In this document: piece after piece, positions 1-5,430 of the stretch
How the letters are laid out: every line of letters starts with the position of its first letter
Numbering within the stretch: position 1 is the first letter of the stretch
Source of the DNA: Salinisphaeraceae bacterium UBA4764
GTDB taxonomy: Bacteria; Pseudomonadota; Gammaproteobacteria; Nevskiales; Salinisphaeraceae
Length of the DNA stretch: 5,430 bases
Assembly: GCA_002403445.1 (NCBI GenBank)
Contig: DHHU01000064.1
Location: forward strand, 128,054-133,483
Reading direction: 5' to 3'
Position numbers and translations under genes: made by a program
The notes under the pieces: generated by a model
What the model saw: the letters and a program-made list of their open reading frames with translations, nothing else
Told to the model about the DNA's origin: nothing
The model's database searches: none

Positions 1-12
1 AGGTTGACCATA

Positions 13-1347
13 ATGGACCAACTTCTGATCAAAAACGCTCGTATCGTTAACGAAGGCACAATCCACTCGGGCGACGTGCGTGTGGTCAATGGACGCATTG
101 AGGCGATTGCTTCTGAACTTGAAGCGCACAGTCGAACTCATGTAATTGAAGCCAACGAAAATTATCTGATGCCGGGCATGATCGACGATCAAGTGCATTT
201 TCGAACGCCTGGCTTGTGTCACAAGGGGGACTTGGCAACCGAATCGCGCGCGGCAGTGGCTGGCGGTGTGACCAGTTTCATGGACATGCCGAACGTCAAG
301 CCTCCTACTACAGATAACAATACCCTTCACGCCAAGATTGCTGAAGCTGAGGGCCGATGCGCGGCCAACTTCGGGTTTCACTTAGGTGCCACAAACGACA
401 ACATCGAAGCCATCAAATCCGTCGATCACAAGGCGGCAGCCGGAATCAAGGTTTTTATGGGCGCTTCAACCGGCAGGATGCTGGTCGACGACGACGATGC
501 GCTCGAGGCTATTTTTGAACATGCGCCGCTGACAGTCCTGACCCACTGCGAGGACACACCGATGATTGAGGCGGCTATGGCTCGCGCTCAGGCCCAGTAC
601 GGGGACGACATTCCGATGGCCATGCATCCCTTGATCCGCTCACGCGAAGCGTGCCTCGCCTCAAGCCGTAAAGCTGTCGACCTGGCGCATCGTCATGGCA
701 CTCAACTGCACATTCTGCACCTGACCACAGAAGAAGAAATGGTCCTCTTTGATGCCGGTCCCATGGGTGATAAATCCATCACTGCCGAAGCCTGTATCCA
801 CCATCTGTGGTTTTCCGATGCAGACTACGAACGGCTTGGCACCCGTATCAAGTGCAACCCAGCAATCAAAACAGGCGCCGACCGTGACGCGATCCGTCGC
901 GCAGTGGCAGAAGATCGGATCGACATTCTGGCTACTGACCACGCACCGCATCTAATCCACGAAAAAGACGGGCCGTACGGACAGGCCGCAGCCGGCATGC
1001 CACTGGCGCAGCACGTTTTAATCGCCTTGGTCGACCTGGCTGGGGCCAGTTGGATAAGTTTGCCGCAACTCGTACGTAAGACTGCCCATAACGTAGCTGA
1101 TCGATTTCAGGTGGCCGAGCGCGGATATATCCGCGAAGGCTACTGGGCGGATCTGGTCATTGTGGATTCCACGCGACGCACCGTAGTTGACGAGGAACCC
1201 ATACACGCCCACTGCGGATGGACACCGTTCACGGGGCAGTCATTCAATGCACGTATTCAAACCACGATCGTTTCTGGCCAAATTGCTTACGCCAACGATA
1301 CAATGCAGTCATTACATGCTGGCCAGCCGCTTACCTACGCGCGCTAG
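13..1347 (+). CDS. Dihydroorotase-family amidohydrolase (DDQVHFR subclass)
   Basis: This is a 444-residue cytoplasmic metal-dependent hydrolase of the amidohydrolase superfamily. Dihydroorotase reversibly cyclises carbamoyl-aspartate to dihydroorotate in pyrimidine synthesis. Seen here, numbered from the ATG: an N-terminal beta segment (LIKNARIVNEG), the metal motif DDQVHFR with H62 and R64, the GVTSFMDMPN block, the likely carboxylated lysine K146 in GIKVFMGASTG, H178 in THCED, H236 in LHILHLT, and D309 with H310 and H313 in ATDHAPH. The C-terminal beta-sandwich piece (GYWADLVIVD) is present, so the protein looks complete. The ATG at 13 is preferred: an AGG at 1-3 lies nine bases before it, whereas the in-frame TTG at 4 would have no room for a ribosome-binding site. 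The usual HxH is QxH, a trait I recall for a dihydroorotase subclass including Bacteroidetes proteins. Family is certain; the substrate is inferred, and a hydantoinase or allantoinase role is not fully excluded. Confidence 0.88.
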   Translation: MDQLLIKNARIVNEGTIHSGDVRVVNGRIEAIASELEAHSRTHVIEANENYLMPGMIDDQVHFRTPGLCHKGDLATESRAAVAGGVTSFMDMPNVKPPTTDNNTLHAKIAEAEGRCAANFGFHLGATNDNIEAIKSVDHKAAAGIKVFMGASTGRMLVDDDDALEAIFEHAPLTVLTHCEDTPMIEAAMARAQAQYGDDIPMAMHPLIRSREACLASSRKAVDLAHRHGTQLHILHLTTEEEMVLFDAGPMGDKSITAEACIHHLWFSDADYERLGTRIKCNPAIKTGADRDAIRRAVAEDRIDILATDHAPHLIHEKDGPYGQAAAGMPLAQHVLIALVDLAGASWISLPQLVRKTAHNVADRFQVAERGYIREGYWADLVIVDSTRRTVVDEEPIHAHCGWTPFTGQSFNARIQTTIVSGQIAYANDTMQSLHAGQPLTYAR

Positions 1348-1361
1348 CGAGGGTCGGGCAA

Positions 1362-1389
1362 TTGATGGATACCGACGATACCCCATTAT
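1362..1389 (+). promoter_or_regulatory. Possible weak sigma-70 promoter for fur
   Basis: TTGATG (1362-1367) and CATTAT (1384-1389) each match four of six consensus bases and are separated by 16 bases. They lie in the 81-base gap before fur and would give a leader of roughly 30 bases. Matches this weak arise by chance, so this is only a candidate. I see no good Fur box overlapping it. Confidence 0.22.
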
Positions 1390-1428
1390 TGAAGCCCGCT
1401 AGGTGAACCGCGATCGAGGTTCGGGATA

Positions 1429-1881
1429 ATGCAATCAAATGACCTACGCAAAGCCGGTCTCAAAGCGACACTTCCGCGCCTGAAAATCCTTGAAGTGTTG
1501 CAGCATAACCGTGCCGATCACCTGTCGGCCGAAGGCGTTTATAGGCGGCTGATTGACAGCAACGAAGACATCGGTTTAGCCACGATATATCGCGTGCTTT
1601 CGCAGTTCGAAGATGCCGGCCTAGTCATACGCCACCACTTTGAGGACGGTCACGCACTATTTGAGCTGGACCAAGGGCCACACGACCATCTTATATGCAT
1701 GAAATGCGGGCATATTGAGGAATTTTTCGACGACGAAATACAAGAACGTCAGAAAAGCCTCGCTGAGAAATCAGGTTTCGATTTGTCAAAACACACGTTG
1801 GTACTTTATGGCGATTGCCAGACCGCCAACTGTGAAAACAACATGCCAGATCACACAACTGGCAAAACCACGAACAAGTAA
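1429..1881 (+). CDS. fur: Ferric uptake regulator, Fur family
   Basis: This 150-residue dimeric DNA-binding repressor senses metal, usually Fe(II), and represses iron-uptake genes. The N-terminal winged helix is clear (RKAGLKATLPRLKILE, then LATIYRVLSQFEDAGLV at about residues 50-66). Metal-site residues in the expected family positions are H31, E80, H85 and H87 (HDHLIC), and H122. A structural zinc site with two cysteine pairs is present: C90/C93 (CMKC) and C130/C135. The Pseudomonas-type Fur lacks these pairs, while the Escherichia coli type has them. Length is normal for the family. GAGG at 1416-1419, nine bases before the ATG, supports the start. The gene follows the dihydroorotase-like gene by 81 bases and precedes sat by 87. 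Fur is favoured over Zur or PerR because of its N-terminal sequence, but the metal sensed is inferred. Confidence 0.93.
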   Translation: MQSNDLRKAGLKATLPRLKILEVLQHNRADHLSAEGVYRRLIDSNEDIGLATIYRVLSQFEDAGLVIRHHFEDGHALFELDQGPHDHLICMKCGHIEEFFDDEIQERQKSLAEKSGFDLSKHTLVLYGDCQTANCENNMPDHTTGKTTNK

Positions 1882-1893
1882 TACCCGCTAGAC

Positions 1894-1944
1894 AGCGACA
1901 CGTTAGCCCCCCTCTTCAAAAGTCCGTGTCCGGCTACAGTTTTT
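1894..1944 (+). terminator. Possible terminator between fur and sat
   Basis: GACACG (1897-1902) can pair with CGTGTC (1925-1930). The stem extends with AGC (1894-1896) pairing GCT (1933-1935) past a two-base bulge. A run of five T follows at 1940-1944. The position just after fur suits a rho-independent terminator, but the loop of 22 bases is unusually large and the T run starts a few bases beyond the stem, so the call is weak. The same fold would lie in the sat leader if transcription reads through. Confidence 0.25.
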
Positions 1945-1968
1945 CGAAACAACAACAATCGACCGCTT

Positions 1969-3162
1969 ATGATTAGACCCCACGGCAGTGACGTGCTTAA
2001 TCCGCTTTATGTTTCCAACAGCCATGACCGAGAACAACTGGTGCAGGAAGCCGCTGAACTACCGGCGCTGACACTCAACTCGGCTGCGGCGGCCAATGCG
2101 GTCATGCTGGGAGCCGGGTATTTTAATCCGCTGACAGGGTACATGAGCAAGGCCGAAGCCAAGTCTGTGGCCCGCGACATGCAAACCCTGGATGGCCTAT
2201 TCTGGCCAATCCCGGTGGTCAACATCACCGACGATGTGGCGCCCATTCGCGGCGCCAGCCGCATCGCGCTCAGAGACCCCAATGTCCAAGACACCCCGCC
2301 ACTCGCGGTTCAGGACATCGAGGGCATCGACGAGCTATCCGACGCCGAGATGAACACACTCGTCGAACAAATATTCGGCACCATCAGTGAGAAACATCCG
2401 GGCGTAGCAACCTTCAAGTCACTGGGTCGATTTATCGTCCATGGTCCGATCCAGGTGCTGAACCATAGCTACTTCGAACACGACTTCCCTAACACCTTCC
2501 GCACTGCACCGGCAATCCGAAACGAATTCGCCGAGCGTGGCTGGAACAACGTCGTGGCATTTCAGACGCGCAACCCCATGCACCGCGCGCACGAAGAACT
2601 CTGCAAAATGGCGTTGGAGGCCACCGGTGCCGACGGCGTGCTCGTCCACATGCTTCTGGGCCAGCTTAAACCGGGTGACGTACCGGCGGGGGTACGTGAT
2701 GCAGCTATCCGGCGAATGGTCGAACTGTACTTTCCGCCCAATACTGTGATGATCGCCGGTTACGGTTTCGACATGATGTATGCCGGCCCGCGTGAGGCTG
2801 CGTTGCACGCAGTGTTCCGTCAGAACGCCGGCTGCAGCCACTTCATTGTAGGCCGAGACCACGCCGGGGTGGGTGATTTCTACGGTGCATTCGAGGCCCA
2901 GGAGTTTTTGCAGCATCACGTGCCGTCCAACGCACTGGATATCCAGATATTCGCCGCCGACCATACTGCCTACTCGAAGAAACTGGGCAAAGTGGTGATG
3001 ATGCGCGACGCGCCGGATCACTCGATGGATGATTTCGTAATTCTGTCGGGCACCAAGGTACGCGAGATGCTCGGACGTGGGGAAGCACCCCCCGCCGAAT
3101 TTTCGCGTCCGGAAGTCGCTGAAATCCTCATGGAATACTTCCAGAACCAAAAATCGGATTAA
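1969..3162 (+). CDS. sat: ATP sulfurylase (sulfate adenylyltransferase), homo-oligomeric type
   Basis: This 397-residue cytoplasmic enzyme makes adenosine-5'-phosphosulfate (APS) and pyrophosphate from ATP and sulfate, or runs in reverse in sulfur oxidisers. Sequence support: the N-terminus (MIRPHGSDVLNPLYV) is typical of this family. The nucleotide-binding motif QTRNPMHRAHEELCK starts at Q199, with R201, N202, H205 and H208. The second ATP-site motif GRDHAGVG lies at 295-302. SGTKVRE at 360-366 and a complete C-terminus are also present. Length matches single-domain Sat, with no fused APS kinase. It is unrelated to the two-subunit CysDN enzyme. No Shine-Dalgarno sequence is visible: the bases before the ATG are an A/C-rich tract. 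The start is fixed by the conserved N-terminus. No aprAB, cysC or sulfate transporter gene is in view, so assimilatory versus dissimilatory use cannot be decided here. Confidence 0.96.
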   Translation: MIRPHGSDVLNPLYVSNSHDREQLVQEAAELPALTLNSAAAANAVMLGAGYFNPLTGYMSKAEAKSVARDMQTLDGLFWPIPVVNITDDVAPIRGASRIALRDPNVQDTPPLAVQDIEGIDELSDAEMNTLVEQIFGTISEKHPGVATFKSLGRFIVHGPIQVLNHSYFEHDFPNTFRTAPAIRNEFAERGWNNVVAFQTRNPMHRAHEELCKMALEATGADGVLVHMLLGQLKPGDVPAGVRDAAIRRMVELYFPPNTVMIAGYGFDMMYAGPREAALHAVFRQNAGCSHFIVGRDHAGVGDFYGAFEAQEFLQHHVPSNALDIQIFAADHTAYSKKLGKVVMMRDAPDHSMDDFVILSGTKVREMLGRGEAPPAEFSRPEVAEILMEYFQNQKSD

Positions 3163-3178
3163 CTCTTTTTTGGGGCCC

Positions 3179-3203
3179 GCCGTACCCGACAAGCGGGTAT
3201 GGC
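3179..3203. terminator. Strong hairpin 17 bases after sat, without a U tract
   Basis: GCCGTACCCG (3179-3188) pairs with CGGGTATGGC (3194-3203): ten base pairs including one G-T wobble, around a five-base loop (ACAAG). On the + strand the T run (3165-3171) lies before the hairpin, not after it, so it is not a canonical intrinsic terminator in either direction. It may stabilise the 3' end of the sat message or work with Rho. The structure is directly visible; the role is inferred. Confidence 0.45.
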
Positions 3204-3232
3204 CAGTTAGCGAGGATTGATGCCCATCATTA

Positions 3233-3793
3233 TCAGGCGACAATCGGATTTAACTGTAGCTGGTTACACCACAATTGTTGCCCGCTAGACAATGGCTGGC
3301 CACCAACTTGTTTTTGGGCCGTAATGTCGTGTGTGTGACCGGGGACCGTTCGCCGAACAAACGCTCTAGACGCGGCAAAACCGATTACCAATCCGATAAC
3401 TTTTCCGACCTCGACAAGCGCGGCCAGAGCGGGTGCCACAACCAGAGCTAACGTGAGCATCGTATTGAACATCGCACCCAGCACCTCGGCACCCTGCAGC
3501 CCGAAGGAATGCGTGGACGATGCCGGGCGCCGAGCCAACCAGGAAGCAAAAGCTTGGATATCCAGTGTCGTTGTATCCGCAAACACATGGCTGCCACCCG
3601 ACATAAGCGCCAGAGGTCGATTTTACCACCCGGCCACCAAGGCCACGCAGGTAAACGCCAGTGGAGCGCGCAGCGACAAAAACAAAATCCGACCCCTTCC
3701 GCGTTGATGGCCGCCGCTCAAGCCATGCCTGTGTTTGTGTCCGTATTCCGAGTCAGCGCCATGCGTTTGCGTTGGATGGGAGGCTGAGATTAT
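3233..3793 (-). pseudogene. Decayed cation diffusion facilitator (CDF, ZitB/CzcD-like) metal exporter
   Basis: Intact CDF proteins of about 300 residues export Zn, Co or Cd across the inner membrane. One frame runs through this whole relic. It begins with a His-rich stretch (YGHKHRHG, codons 17-24), then TM1 (about 36-56, ending LAFTCVALVAGW), a TAA stop at codon 57 (3623-3625), then LALM and a degenerate HxxxD site (H69-V-F-A-D73). The family signature WLARRPASSTHSFGLQGAEV follows, then TM3/TM4-like hydrophobic sequence and GHTHDI, resembling the CDF loop before TM5. The frame ends at 3233 in three closely spaced stops (TGA, TAA, TGA), so TM5 with the second HxxxD, TM6 and the cytoplasmic domain are missing or unrecognisable. 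No ATG, GTG or TTG opens the His-rich N-terminus. An ATA at 3791-3793, seven bases after AAAAGG, is probably the lost start. Frame conservation suggests fairly recent loss, possibly with an internal deletion near TM4. Neither piece should make a working exporter. Confidence 0.8.
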
Positions 3794-4174
3794 TAAATTA
3801 CCTTTTAGAGATCACAGGCGATTGGTACTGTGTGATTCACCGTTTTATTGGAAACGAGCTGCATCGTAGAAAATCTGCTGGCCATGGCACGTCTCGCGCT
3901 TCAGCTGTGCTAATGGCAACAGACGCGAATGGTATTTAGCCAAAGACCAAAATTGTCGAACTCGTCAGGCAGCGCTTGCACGCTCATTGATTCTAGCAAC
4001 AGGCGTACACCCGTGTTAGTTGGTTTGGCTCTCCAACCAAAGGAAACATTTCCGCTTTTCGGGCCCTTCGATCGGCGTCGAGGGCCTGACAGGACCAAAA
4101 TATTTCACGTGAGTCGTACGATACTTTACTGTCGCTCACCATGCCACGCAATTGAAAAGCGTTTGTTGAAGGGC
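3794..4174. other. Intergenic stretch of about 380 bases, no gene recognised
   Basis: No reading frame here has a recognisable protein family, a plausible ribosome-binding site or a typical coding pattern; open frames are short or run into the antisense of the next gene. It appears more AT-rich than its flanks near 3790-3860. It probably holds the former promoter of the CDF relic and the 3' region of the hydrolase gene. Two imperfect hairpins are visible: TTGGT-TGG with CCA-ACCAA at 4020-4040, and GGCCCT-CGA with TCG-AGGGCC at 4062-4086, each with a one-base bulge. Neither is followed by a T run on either strand. No tRNA-like arms or transposase remnant were seen. Confidence 0.5.
4062..4086. 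repeat. Imperfect inverted repeat / hairpin
   Basis: GGCCCT(T)CGA at 4062-4071 pairs with TCGAGGGCC at 4078-4086: nine base pairs, one bulged T and a six-base loop. On the - strand it lies about 90 bases beyond the stop of the hydrolase gene and could mark its transcript end. No T run follows on that strand, so an intrinsic terminator is not supported. Confidence 0.4.
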
Positions 4175-4993
4175 TCAATTCCATTCCAGTTCGCGATAAC
4201 GTTCAACGTCGTCCCCGAAAAACGGGAATTTGATCACATCGAAATAAGGGGAATAGTCAAAGTCGCGGGGGGTAATCAGCCGCGAATTGCAAGCATGGAA
4301 TACCGGCTGACCATCCGGCCCGCGATGCATGGTTGGGAGAATCGGGTAGCGTACACTCGCGAACGCATTGGCGATCAGTGTTGAACAAATTGTTGCCACC
4401 AAATCCCCGTGTCCAGCTTCGAAAAGTGTCGAGCGCCAGCGGCGCGGAAGTGCTCCGAACGGTATGAGAAAACGTAGCAGATCCACGATATGCCGCTTGT
4501 CATAGGGCGTGCCAAGACGCGCCAGTGCATAGTTCCGCACCCTCATCGCGTCCGCGGGATCTAGCCGGCTTGGGCGGCATAGCCTCAGATGTTCGCCAGC
4601 ATAGCGCGACAATGGCAGCAATCGGACGCCTTGCTCGATCTCGGCTTCGACCACCACGGGAGTCCTTGAATCGTTACCAGAGGCGCGAAGCACATGCTCG
4701 CTGACAGAATCAGACGGCAGATCCCCAAGGCGTCCGACATACAATGCTGCGTGGCTCCAACTGCTGAGGGTGACGCTTTGAATGACGCCCGACATGCGCG
4801 TTCGGCCCTCGACTAGCACCACGTCTGCCAATTCTAGATTCTCGAGCAGTCGATAATAGTCGGTTCGCGGCATCCCGCGTGGCCGCACGTCGGTAGCCAA
4901 CCAAGCGGTAAACCGTCGACTAAAGCCAACTAGCCAAGTGGCCGGCATCGATTTGATAAACATGGTTTTTGCTTTTCGGTAATCCAGGATCAT
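4175..4993 (-). CDS. YiiX/YebB-like permuted papain-fold cysteine hydrolase (C92 type)
   Basis: This 272-residue protein belongs to the permuted NlpC/P60-papain superfamily (YaeF/YiiX group), predicted to cleave amide bonds; the natural substrate is unknown to me. In permuted members the His precedes the Cys in sequence. Seen here: ADVVLVEGRTRMSGVIQSVT (56-75), the likely catalytic His in SWSHAALYVG (H81), an acidic EAEIEQGVRLL block (E116 onward), LGTPYD (160-165), and the likely nucleophile C203 in ATICSTLIANAF. The protein ends with ITPRDFDYSPYFDVIKFP, as in homologues I recall. No clear signal peptide, lipobox or membrane helix is visible, so location is open. The start at 4993 is backed by GGAG at 4998-5001, only four bases away. 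ATG codons 11 and 16 are alternatives, but codon 11 has no ribosome-binding site. It is divergent from the ClC gene, 159 bases apart. Family assignment is firm; function is not. Confidence 0.82.
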   Translation of the reverse strand: MILDYRKAKTMFIKSMPATWLVGFSRRFTAWLATDVRPRGMPRTDYYRLLENLELADVVLVEGRTRMSGVIQSVTLSSWSHAALYVGRLGDLPSDSVSEHVLRASGNDSRTPVVVEAEIEQGVRLLPLSRYAGEHLRLCRPSRLDPADAMRVRNYALARLGTPYDKRHIVDLLRFLIPFGALPRRWRSTLFEAGHGDLVATICSTLIANAFASVRYPILPTMHRGPDGQPVFHACNSRLITPRDFDYSPYFDVIKFPFFGDDVERYRELEWN

Positions 4994-5014
4994 TAAGCTC
5001 CGCCGTTATCGGTG

Positions 5015-5049
5015 CGACACCTTACCGGCGAGGGTTTAACTTGGTGTCG
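5015..5049. repeat. Inverted repeat CGACACC/GGTGTCG, possible operator
   Basis: CGACACC (5015-5021) is the perfect reverse complement of GGTGTCG (5043-5049), with 21 bases between. The left arm also sits inside the smaller palindrome-like GGTGCGACACC (5011-5021). Arm centres are 28 bases apart, about three helical turns. It could be a regulator site shared by the divergent genes; seven-base arms also occur by chance. Confidence 0.3.
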
Positions 5050-5098
5050 GATTTCGATTAGGTTGATCAGATACGATAGACTAATCCTTTAACTAAAC

Positions 5099-5136
5099 CG
5101 CGCCTCCACTGCAATGCACGACAGTGGAAGAGCGCG
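5099..5136 (+). promoter_or_regulatory. Hairpin in the presumed clc leader
   Basis: TCCACTG (5105-5111) pairs perfectly with CAGTGGA (5122-5128) across a ten-base loop. An outer CGCG (5099-5102) can pair with CGCG (5133-5136) past a small interior loop. The stem ends only six bases before the AAGGA ribosome-binding site of the ClC gene and is followed by TTTT at 5139-5142. It could act as a weak terminator or tune translation. The structure is visible; the role is inferred. Confidence 0.4.
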
Positions 5137-5142
5137 CATTTT

Positions 5143-5147
5143 AAGGA
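5143..5147 (+). promoter_or_regulatory. Ribosome-binding site that sets the clc GTG start
   Basis: AAGGA lies five bases before GTG 5153. The codon just before that GTG in the same frame is TGA (5150-5152), so no start further upstream is possible in this frame. Confidence 0.75.
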
Positions 5148-5152
5148 ATTGA

Positions 5153-5430
5153 GTGTCTCGCCCCCGCACCATCGAACGCTCCGGTCTCGTACTCAGCCTT
5201 TTAGCCGTAGGGGTCGGTATCGGCGGAGGATATGGAGCCGGCCTTTTTCGAGCGCTAATCGCCTTTTTTCACAATGCCGCCTTTACTGGCGACTTGTCAT
5301 TCGTCTACAACGCGACCAAGCATACCGCGGCGAGCCCCTGGGGCGCCGGCATAATCCTGGCCCCCATTATTGGCGGTGCGCTCGTCACTTTCATCATCAA
5401 GAAGACAGCACCGGAGGCCAAAGGCCACGG
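5153..5430 (+). CDS. ClC-type chloride channel/transporter, N-terminal part (cut by window edge)
   Basis: The first 92 codons of a ClC-family membrane protein, which moves chloride as a channel or in exchange for protons across the inner membrane. The visible part has a short basic N-terminus (SRPRTIERS), a first hydrophobic segment at about 10-38 (GLVLSLLAVGVGIGGGYGAG, then LFRALIAFF), and a SPWG loop at 61-64. A second hydrophobic helix (AGIILAPIIGGALVTFII, 65-82) leads into APEAKGHG, where the anion-selectivity motif begins. In Escherichia coli ClC the motif is GSGIP, so His92 appears to stand where its selectivity Ser107 stands. Initiation is at GTG, fixed by an in-frame stop just before it and a good AAGGA. 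The rest, including the gating glutamate and any C-terminal CBS domains, lies outside the window. Family assignment is strong; channel versus exchanger cannot be told. Confidence 0.87.
   Translation, partial: MSRPRTIERSGLVLSLLAVGVGIGGGYGAGLFRALIAFFHNAAFTGDLSFVYNATKHTAASPWGAGIILAPIIGGALVTFIIKKTAPEAKGH

Larger units (their letters stand above)
4994..5152. promoter_or_regulatory. Divergent intergenic region between hydrolase and clc
   Basis: This 159-base gap must hold the promoters of both divergent genes, unless one is read from further away. It is AT-rich near 5050-5098. Possible sigma-70-like elements for the + strand include TTGATC at 5063-5068 and TAGACT at 5077-5082, but no properly spaced, convincing pair was found. 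Two inverted repeats within it are listed separately. Confidence 0.4.

Noticed and set aside
661..951. 96-codon open frame on the - strand inside the dihydroorotase-like gene
   Set aside because: It is opposite conserved catalytic motifs of the + strand gene and resembles no known family.
2419..3243. Long 274-codon open frame on the - strand opposite sat
   Set aside because: It lies almost fully antisense to a firmly identified sat and has no recognisable domain; it is an antisense shadow.
1884..3291. Shared 11-mer CCCGCTAGACA at 1884-1894 and 3281-3291
   Set aside because: One or more exact repeats of 11 bases are expected by chance in a window of this size, and there is no associated structure.
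3366..3629. Second - strand open frame across the CDF relic
   Set aside because: At first I suspected frameshifts between this frame and the CDF frame. A single frame with one TAA explains all CDF-like blocks, so this one is a shadow.
3910..4098. Short - strand open frame in the unexplained spacer
   Set aside because: It is only 62 codons, with no recognisable motif or ribosome-binding site; an open frame of this length is expected by chance.
3929..4384. 151-codon open frame on the + strand
   Set aside because: Its second half is antisense to the hydrolase gene, no ribosome-binding site supports it, and its product resembles nothing I recognise.
1..5430. CRISPR array, tRNA/rRNA genes, insertion-sequence ends, phage or defence genes
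   Set aside because: No regularly spaced repeats, tRNA arms, transposase motifs or defence-protein motifs were seen on either strand.

Overview
The window reads as ordinary chromosomal DNA, most likely from a gammaproteobacterium. The main hint is the Fur protein, whose N-terminus (RKAGLKATLPRLKILE) matches the gammaproteobacterial type. The homo-oligomeric ATP sulfurylase (Sat) is also common in sulfur-metabolising and marine or halophilic members of that class. The genus cannot be named from this sequence alone.

Layout. Three genes lie head to tail on the + strand: an amidohydrolase of the dihydroorotase family (13-1347), a Fur-family metalloregulator (1429-1881) and ATP sulfurylase sat (1969-3162). 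A stretch of about 1 kb without an intact gene follows (3163-4174). It holds a strong hairpin just after sat, then a decayed gene on the - strand for a cation diffusion facilitator (CDF) metal exporter (3233-3793). That relic has no usable start codon, one internal stop and no C-terminal part. About 380 bases of unrecognised, non-coding-looking DNA come next (3794-4174). An intact gene on the - strand (4175-4993) encodes a YiiX/YebB-type permuted-papain cysteine hydrolase. It is divergent from the last gene, a ClC-type chloride channel/transporter that starts at a GTG at 5153 and runs off the right edge.

How the genes work together. No operon with one shared function is evident. The dihydroorotase-like gene points to pyrimidine or other cyclic-amide metabolism, Fur to metal-responsive regulation, and Sat to sulfate activation (assimilation) or its reverse in sulfur oxidation. 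The C92-type hydrolase and ClC are single-gene housekeeping or envelope functions. The gaps between genes (81, 87 and 159 bases) allow separate transcription. I see no CRISPR array, tRNA or rRNA gene, insertion sequence or attachment site, and no convincing new multi-gene system. The points most worth a second look are the CDF relic, the Gln-for-His change in the dihydroorotase metal motif, the isolated setting of fur, the missing ribosome-binding site of sat, and the Ser-to-His change in the ClC selectivity motif.
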